Of a DNA stretch of 64,000 bases, positions 58,701 to 64,000 are shown piece after piece. The translations under genes were made by a program, and so were the position numbers. The number at the start of each line of letters is the position of its first letter. Within the stretch, counting starts at the first letter, position 1. Location: contig JAANDG010000003.1 of the NCBI GenBank assembly GCA_036852015.1, positions 1,012,001 to 1,076,000 of the forward strand, written 5' to 3'. The notes under the pieces are model-generated. The model was given only the letters and a program-made list of their open reading frames with translations. It made no database searches and was not told the origin of the DNA. This DNA comes from Pelodera strongyloides (lineage: Eukaryota > Nematoda > Chromadorea > Rhabditida > Rhabditidae).

Positions 58701-61700
58701 AATTATATTCATTTGCAACTATAGACGAAACCGCAAAACATCGTCACTGTAGCAAGCCTAACAATAAGCAACTCCAAATCAATTGTAGAGAAGCTTAGCC
58801 ATGAGGCAATATTCACCACTCAAATTCCCCCCGGGAAATATTCCCTGTGGACAGAATATAGTATTCTAATGTGAGACACGCAGAGAAAAAGACGGGGAAT
58901 TCGACATGGGGAATTGAGTGGTGAATATGGCTTCTGGACGGTTGACCAGCGCTAACTGTATCATAATTCATAATGATGTGCATTCAGGAAAACCGAAATT
59001 TAGCTTCACATGGATTACTACAATGTCCCACGACAGTGCTAACCGACTATTTCATACTGACGTCTATTTTGAGGTATCTTTGTTTTTTTTTTGTAAAGAC
59101 ATATTAATTTTTAGGTGCAATTTTGTTAACTTCACATCTTCGCATTTAAAGCGAAATGCCAGCTCCTTTGGAAAATTTGCATATGATAAGCAAATCTTAT
59201 GTATCCTATGCTAATTTTGCGCGATAGCCGTGGACGATCGCGCAAACTTAGCATAGGATACATAGGATTTGCTTATCATATGCAAATTTTCCAAAGGGGC
59301 TAGCGTTTCGCTTTAAAGGATCGCAGTCACTCCAAAATCATCATTTTGCTTCGAGTTTACTTGAATTTAGTAAAGAATAAAGAAAAATACTTTACCAAAA
59401 CCGAATAATTTGAATTCCAACTCAGGGGGTGGACAAGTAGAAAAGTAGTTCTACTTAACTACCGCGGGATGATGAAACGTGTAGTGATATGCCTGCAGAC
59501 CCTTGCAGTATATGTAAAGATATAATATGCAGATATTTGCCGAAATAATTTGCATACTCCCGATCGGGAAGCAGCTGTATGACACGTTTCGTGATCCTGC
59601 GGTAGTTAAGTAGAACTACTTTTCTACTTGCTCACTCCCTGAGTTGGAATTCAAATTATGCGGTTTTGGTAAAGTATTCGTCTCTATTCTTTACTAAATA
59701 CAAGTAAACTCGAAGAAAAACGACGATTTTGTAGTGACTGCGATCCTTTAAGATGCAATCACAAATTAATTACAGCAATTTTTCCGCGACATTGCACCAA
59801 ATCTACGAAATTCTTTTGTTTTCTTCATGGCGGACCACGGCCTGCGTTATGGACCGGTGACTAATAATTTTATTGTTGTTTTCTTTCGTAGAATAATAAT
59901 AATAATAATATTAATGTATTACATCGGGGAAATGCGCACAAAGGCCAACGCAGAGTAAAACGTTTCTAAAATGTATTGCACACTTCGATATAGGTTTATC
60001 AGTTGTTATTTATGACATTGCTATTGCAACCTGAGAAGCACTTTGACAATGGGGATGAAAGCTATAAGTTATAAGCCTCCCATTTGATAAAGTTCTAAAA
60101 AAAATTGCAGACTCGTTGGACAGAGGTCGGGCGTGTCGAGGTCAACAATCCTTTCCTGATAATGGTAGTGCCGGAGCGACTCCGCTCAAACAAACAATTG
60201 ATGCAAAATCTCAATGAAAATGCTTACAAACTTCTCACTCAATATGACGTCTATGCCACGCTTGTAGACATATTGAAGGTGAAAATTTACTACTTCCATA
60301 CGTGTTACTGTATTGTTAACCTATACATTGCAGAATCCATTTGTAAGTAAAGATACTAATGGACTTTTGCTCTCTCTTTACCGATATCTCTTTCAAAGGC
60401 GTTCAATAAATGTATATTAGGTTGGGTTTTGCCAAACCACAATGACTGTGTATTCAGATCGCTCCAGAAGACAACTTTACCTCGTTCAACTTCAAGGAAA
60501 TTATTGCCAACAATCAAAATAACGAGACTTCACTACTGAGACCGTTGGGCAAATACGACAATCGGACGTGTCGAACTCTGCCCGTCTCAGCGTCGCATTG
60601 CCTTTGCGAGTTTGAACGGGAACCCGTCTAGTAAGAAACATACATAATACTTCTTTAAGTAAACTTCAAAGTATATGGCGTATTGGGTAGGAGATCTTTT
60701 GAATACCCTCTGGAACACCGGGCACCACCATGGCTGGCAACCATGGAATACCCTGTGCAACCGTGGAATACCCTGGGTAATCATGGACAACCATGGAATA
60801 AGTCTATGATTAGATGAGAATGGGGGCTTCTTTTGACCCGAGCAGAATTTAGGGATCTTTTCTGAGTATTGAAAAACGTTCAATAGCTTAACCGAGGTTT
60901 TAAAGGATATGTGAGAATGTAACATAACATGTTTGGCAGCGAATAACCAGCACAACGAAGAGTGGGAGTGTTTTTTTATCTCACTGGCAGAAATTTTTCC
61001 TTACTAACATACATACCAAATTCAGCGACGAACATCTAATGGAAATCCTTTCGAAATTCCTAATCAAGGAGATCAATAAAATGTTCAAGGAAGATAAGGC
61101 CACAAAGCTATGTCCCAAATTGTCACTGCTAAAGGCAAGGCCAAGGCAACACTTTGTTATTCGTTTAATAAATAGATTGTTTTCACAAAGGTTTTGAAGG
61201 AGGTACTGCAAGAGAATCGTATGTACCGAAAAATACCATTTGACACGCCAATGAAGAGGCCATGGAGAGAGGTCTGATATCGGAGTTTTACGAAAGAAAT
61301 ATCGTCTAGCCTCTAGCCTAGCTGATAAAGACTTAACAAGCAAACGCCTTGTGCTTTTTAGGACGCTTTACTATATTTCAGCCCCTAAATGTTTTCAAAT
61401 TTGTTGGAAATAATACCGAGTTCGGACTCTATGTTGTGCTAGCCAAAGCGACGCCTGGAGGTGGAAAGTTCCGTGGGGTAAGTCTGGCATACAATTTTCT
61501 TTTAGCGACAATTTTTCATTATCATTTATTGGTAATAAATGAAGCAACGTGTCCAAAATAAAATAATAATCGGAATCAGAACGCCCAATATTTATAAGAA
61601 AAAAATAAGATGCCCTAACAACAAGCCTGACATTGAGATTCTAAAACTACTTTTTCTATAGAAGGCTCTGCTTTCAGACGGTGCGATATGAACACGCGGC

Positions 61701-61812
61701 CGGTAAATTACTGAACATGGACGTTATTCAAAGAACTAATCGATACGGAAGTCGAGGAGATTGTGTAAAGCACATCCCACATTTGCGGCCATTCTGCTAT
61801 TGTTCTCTTTAA
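52782..61812 (+). CDS. DUF229 family protein, type II membrane, alkaline-phosphatase/sulfatase-like fold
   Basis: Eighteen exons: 52782-52917, 53129-53208, 54944-55077, 55331-55522, 55986-56063, 56392-56504, 56897-57028, 57392-57491, 57829-57934, 58430-58529, 58988-59073, 59776-59856, 60111-60278, 60458-60630, 61026-61134, 61191-61271, 61382-61477, 61678-61812. All phases agree, giving 699 residues. A short basic N-terminus and membrane anchor (residues 8-25) precede a lumenal region. Family marks: CKLPLYNPF near the start, VHIVLLDSVGST (Asp198) where the family has its catalytic-type DS motif, KVGENSRPNGFALSMG, GYKTLYSEDY, KPKFSFTWITTMSHD, FFMADHGLRYGP (Asp439-His440), NNPFLIMVVPERLR, YDVYATLVDILK and a Cys-rich LRPFCYCSL end. 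The family's enzymatic role is not established; a hydrolase fold is inferred. Exon 15 uses a GC donor (61135). Intron 2 holds an RT element. Confidence 0.9.
53452..54375 (+). CDS. reverse transcriptase of a Penelope-like-type retroelement, 5'-truncated, in DUF229 intron 2
   Basis: An intact 307-codon frame. RT motifs in order: FSSLFTNLPH (motif 1-2 region), FHQIKGVPQGGNASPLLADL (motif 4, the G.P.G...SP pattern), RRYMDDIVMLYNED (catalytic YMDD), FLEKAN, then AAFLDLYLTRNVNKWNINLY and a YPIVSHKYG end. The 'FLDL.L......LY.K.DD..F' part after the DD motif resembles Penelope-like elements and related eukaryotic RT genes more than LINE or LTR RTs. No GIY-YIG endonuclease or N-terminal region is seen, so the copy is truncated or belongs to an endonuclease-lacking type. 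Same strand as the host gene. The frame has no stops, which suggests recent insertion or selection. Family assignment is moderate. Confidence 0.75.
   Translation: MQFSIDNSMSITNNADINKFSKIKVMDFSSLFTNLPHGCVLDNIFELIDLCFQNSGKQLLNVGYMKCYYTDIDAKSCYSKNQIKHLVRYIVKNSYLIFQNKIFHQIKGVPQGGNASPLLADLTLSMLEFKYLKLANNHNIHFKLCVRRYMDDIVMLYNEDSILQTLDHIYPATLFLEKANEKDSEAAFLDLYLTRNVNKWNINLYNKTDDYSFEVNRFPMFDTQICPFIKINCILGEILRINRCTSDIFLFKIKVIELAHKLHKNLYPSSIVLDTFKKAINRYPIVSHKYGSSPKLLCKWIEQIRIP
54692..54768 (+). ncRNA. hammerhead-ribozyme-like structured motif with permuted strand order
   Basis: Holds a CUGANGA core (ctgacga, 54708-54714), a GAAAC core (54760-54764) and a GUC cleavage-type triplet (54742-54744). Helix I: 54703-54707 with 54745-54749 (5 bp). 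Helix II: 54716-54722 with 54753-54759 (7 bp). Helix III: 54738-54743 with 54763-54768 (6 bp). All three flank the cores as in a hammerhead. But the strands run in the order core-1, cleavage strand, core-2, not the usual circular order, so one copy must fold as a pseudoknot. A competing 9-bp hairpin (54692-54700 with 54723-54731) also exists. Penelope-like elements are known to carry hammerheads. Activity is not shown. Confidence 0.5.
54815..54848. repeat. (TAATT)n pentanucleotide tail
   Basis: About six copies of taatt after the RT and ribozyme-like motif. Such short repeats often mark the 3' end of elements that insert by target-primed reverse transcription. The RT insertion may therefore end here, about 95 bp before DUF229 exon 3. 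Confidence 0.55.
55500..55655. repeat. tandem duplication at the end of DUF229 exon 4
   Basis: aagaaactgaa, then aaaagta(g/a)gttaaagcgg and ttgtac.tgg occur twice, at about 55501-55553 and 55600-55652. The copy includes the exon 4 donor (aa|gtaggt), so a second potential donor (aa|gtaagt) lies about 100 bp downstream. Confidence 0.6.
56072..56236. repeat. foldback element, family K (copy 1)
   Basis: Arms actttgggaaatttgcatatga / tcatatgcaaatttcccgaa and catgtatcctatgcaaat / ataggatacataggat. About 165 bp, starting within ten bases of the exon 5 donor of DUF229. Confidence 0.75.
56700..56876. repeat. foldback repeat in DUF229 intron 6
   Basis: Near-perfect arms: aaatttaacgatgcggtagg and its complement; gtgcctcctgcttagcgtgc and its near complement. 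The loop is cggctttctctgatttgg. It ends about 20 bp before the exon at 56897. Confidence 0.8.
57578..57762. repeat. foldback repeat in DUF229 intron 8
   Basis: Arms tctcaggcgcgcagcgcgca-type on both ends (ctcaggcgcgcagcgcgcaa / tgcgcgctgcgcgcctgaga) with gcgtaaccgcgtccgcggaa and its complement next inward. Confidence 0.75.
58021..58372. mobile_element. TIR-bounded MITE carrying a tRNA-like core
   Basis: About 350 bp in DUF229 intron 9. Inverted ends aaatttgttttacgcttcaa and ttgaagcgtaaaacaaattt continue inward as gagcgagcaccttta / aaaggtgcacgctc. The middle holds a tRNA-like sequence (58103-58170). Partial arms of the same family are at 14185, 16007 and 49152. A DNA-type TIR frame around a Pol III-type promoter is unusual; it may be a SINE inserted in a MITE. 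Confidence 0.7.
58103..58170 (+). repeat. tRNA-like core of the MITE
   Basis: A box tggtccagtggc, anticodon-arm stem gcgtt/aacgc with a 7-nt loop, B box gagttcgattcc, and acceptor-type pairing gggcc/ggccc. The base before the putative anticodon is not T, so it is not a normal tRNA. Confidence 0.55.
58797..58931. repeat. foldback repeat in DUF229 intron 10
   Basis: Arms atattcaccactcaaattcccc and ggggaattgagtggtgaatat about 135 bp apart overall. Confidence 0.7.
59146..59318. repeat. foldback element, family K (copy 2)
   Basis: Starts ttaaagcgaaatgccagctc and ends gctagcgtttcgctttaaa. The arms share ggaaaatttgcatatgataa and atgtatcctatgctaattt. Its right TTTAAA is also the left end of the next family-C element. 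Confidence 0.8.
59314..59752. repeat. foldback element, family C (copy 3)
   Basis: Full copy: ttaaaggatcgcagtcactc to gtagtgactgcgatccttta, with tagaaaagtagttctactta in both arms. Ends 23 bp before DUF229 exon 12. Confidence 0.85.
60700..60805. repeat. minisatellite-like repeat in DUF229 intron 14
   Basis: Diverged copies of caaccatggaataccctg, four or five units, with the pattern aaccatgg recurring. Confidence 0.65.
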
Positions 61813-63755
61813 TTAGGTTAATTTTCCAGCAATTTGTTAACCACTCTTATTTATAGTTTACGCAATACATCGAATTTTTATTTGGGATATGTGTTGATAT
61901 GTATGTATATCTAGGCAAATTGATGGAGTTGTAGTAATGAGAAAAAGTAGAGAAGTATGGGTAAATATCCTATGAGATTGGTCTGTCTTTTTAGGCTGCA
62001 ATTTTTTAATTTATCAAATGTTTGTTTAACTTTATATTTGCGTAAATAGGTTAATCCATTATTATGGAATAAAATCTTAAACCACTTCCTTTCTGCTTGC
62101 AAATGAAAATAAACCTTACTTTTATCAAAATATCACGACACAAAAAAACTTATACAGCTTACGAAATAAGATTTCAAAACGATATTTTTATGCAAGCGTA
62201 AACAATTGCCTTTATATAAACACAATAAAGCATGACCATAAATTTAGCAGCATAAATTGCATAAATCTGGAAAGTCATGGGAAGCAAAGAGAACACATTA
62301 ACAATGTACATACATCTAATACTAAAATGCATAGTTGATAACAAATCATGGTTAAATAAATAAAAATAGCGTGCAATACCCGATGCATTAAACGGATTGC
62401 AAATTTCAAGCATATAAGTATATAGGTAACAATAGATGCTTTCTGGACGATTTTTAAAGCGAAATACCAGCCGGTTTTTGAAACGTATCTCAAATATCAG
62501 CATTCTTATGCAGTTATGCTAAAAGGGGTCTATTGGGGTCTTTTTTTTCATTCAAATTTATGATCATTTGCATATGAAAGATAGGAAAGCAGGGAGTACT
62601 CGATGCGTTTCAAAAACCGGTCGGTATTTCGCTTTAACGAACAAACCCAAAACGGATGTAAACGGAGAAGCCACACTTTAGAAAAGCTTCCAAATATCCA
62701 AAATAAGATCGTGAGAATGGATTGAGCATAACTTCAACATAACTGGGAAACAATCAACAGCAAAAAAGACGAATACATGTATAAAGAACGATAGACAACG
62801 TGCCAACTATAAAAATGCCGCGTTTTAAGCGAGTAAGTTTTTAGCGTTTTTAGCGTGAACAAAAAGAGTGTTAGTATTCACAATTAAAAATGCGATTGAT
62901 TTTTTTTAGAAGAGAAAATACTCACAATCAGACAGCGCGGCGCATATTTGGCTATAAGGAAAAGTCCACGCGCACCAATTTGCAGAACGCTGAACACTCA
63001 ATCATTCAAAGGTGTTATTGCACTAAAATGATAAGCAGCGCATGTAGCATTCATACCATACGTAATAAAAACATACATAATGTCAGAAATACCAGTGTAA
63101 CATGGTTAGTAATCAACAATATAGTACGCAAATTAATCGATCAATAATTCATTCACGAATCTTCTCAAAATAAAAAATATCGATTTTGAACAAAAAGCCC
63201 TCCCCTACATATAGGAGAGGAAATGATTAAAAATAAAACACTCATAAGCACTCTTTGCAGTACTTTATCAAAAAAAAAATATTTTGAGCGTCAGTCAAAT
63301 AATTCGCAGAAACGACATGGAGTTAGTGATTGTTAGTTAGCACACACCGGGGTTAGTTCCAGTAAAGCGTCAAGTTAAGCCACATACCTCATGGTTAGCT
63401 TATAAGGTTAGAGAGAGCAGCACAGGATGTCACGCTGCATTGATAATATTGATTAGTGTATACTTTTCACTTTATATTGATCATTCCCATATCCGAGCGA
63501 TATGTTATTACGATTTTAAATTGAGCCTTGCGTCAGTGGTTCTGTCAAACGATATTACTCCTCGTCAAGCACAACCAGTAGAGATTTACCTAATTTACGA
63601 ACATACGCGAGCTCGACGGCAATTGAACCTTATATTCTTATACTGCGAATTAAGGCTGATGGTAATGGTCAAAATGAAAACCATAATGGCTAATACCAGT
63701 TTTCTCCTTCGCAAATCTGTACATATGCAGCTCTTTTCACAAGAGAAGGAAACGA
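61813..63755. other. 3' flank of DUF229 and spacer
   Basis: AT-rich. An aataaa-type signal occurs near 62072. A family-B element occupies 62452-62637. ORF-length frames here have no coding signal that I trust. Confidence 0.45.
62452..62638. repeat. TTAA-type MITE, family B (copy 6)
   Basis: Best-preserved copy: left end ttttaaagcgaaataccagc, right end accggtcggtatttcgcttt. Inner strings cagcattcttatgcagttat and gtactcgatgcgtttcaaaa define the family. Confidence 0.8.
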
Positions 63756-63989
63756 CTACAAACACCGTCTGCTCAACGAAGTTTGCGATGCCGTCTTCAA
63801 CGGAGATTCCGGTAACAATTTCCTGGGAGAGCGGAACGATCCCCGGGGAATAAGACTTCGGTGAAGCGGAGAAGATTTGGGGAACTGCATTGGGGAGCCC
63901 ATCTCACCAAGTTGGTTCAGATCGAGCGAGCACAGGGAAGATTCACTGCCAAAAGAGCGGAGGTCCAACGTTGAGAGGGTGCGTTTCAC
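63756..63989 (-). CDS. partial gene at the right edge, Ser/Leu/Arg-rich exon
   Basis: After acceptor attcttcag at 63990-63992, a 77-codon minus-strand frame reads VKRTLSTLDLRSFGSESSLC and goes on with repeated SP, SL and RSP-type sites, as in disordered phosphorylated regions. The end of the exon is uncertain; a splice could occur near 63815. No domain is recognised. The rest of the gene would be beyond the right edge. Confidence 0.4.
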   Translation of the reverse strand: MKRTLSTLDLRSFGSESSLCSLDLNQLGEMGSPMQFPKSSPLHRSLIPRGSFRSPRKLLPESPLKTASQTSLSRRCL

Positions 63990-64000
63990 CTGAAGAATAA

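Overview
This is nuclear DNA of a nematode. Four things show it: a polyprotein allergen (NPA) gene with tandem lipid-binding units joined by basic cleavage sites, a complete HSP-12-type small heat-shock protein, a full-length nematode-type DUF229 protein, and GT-AG introns with short TTTCAG acceptors. The genes are intron-rich: about 33 exons for NPA, 11 for each cysteine protease and 18 for DUF229. I cannot name the species. I built the exon models by hand from reading frame, splice motifs and intron phase. For the main genes every junction keeps the frame, but transcript data could move single junctions.

Layout. 1-8.2 kb holds small or partial genes: a terminal exon at the left edge, a small secreted peptide, a FAM162/UPF0389 membrane protein on the minus strand, and uncertain minus-strand exons. 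They are separated by palindromic elements. 8.2-23.2 kb is the NPA gene (+). A proline/threonine-rich gene on the minus strand is nested in its 2.9-kb intron 9. 23.5-36.2 kb holds two tandem papain-family (C1A) cysteine protease genes (-). A Tc1-like palindromic element and a short, complete, non-autonomous LTR retrotransposon lie between them. 37.3-38.9 kb is an hsp-12-like gene (-). 41.7-50.2 kb is an unrecognised single-pass membrane protein gene (-) whose 6.8-kb last intron carries a Harbinger-like element. 52.8-61.8 kb is a DUF229 gene (+) with a reverse-transcriptase element in intron 2. Just downstream of that RT lies a compact structured motif holding all the conserved pieces of a hammerhead ribozyme in an unusual strand order. 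The right edge has a partial serine-rich exon (-).

The dominant non-coding signal is foldback (MITE-like) repeats. At least six families start TTTAAAG and end CTTTAAA, so they appear to use TTAA as target. Several pairs are joined so that two elements share one TTAA. Others are Tc1-like (TA), Harbinger-like (3-bp duplication) or carry a tRNA-like sequence between inverted repeats. The genes are unrelated in function and form no operon; the only clear local duplication is the protease pair.
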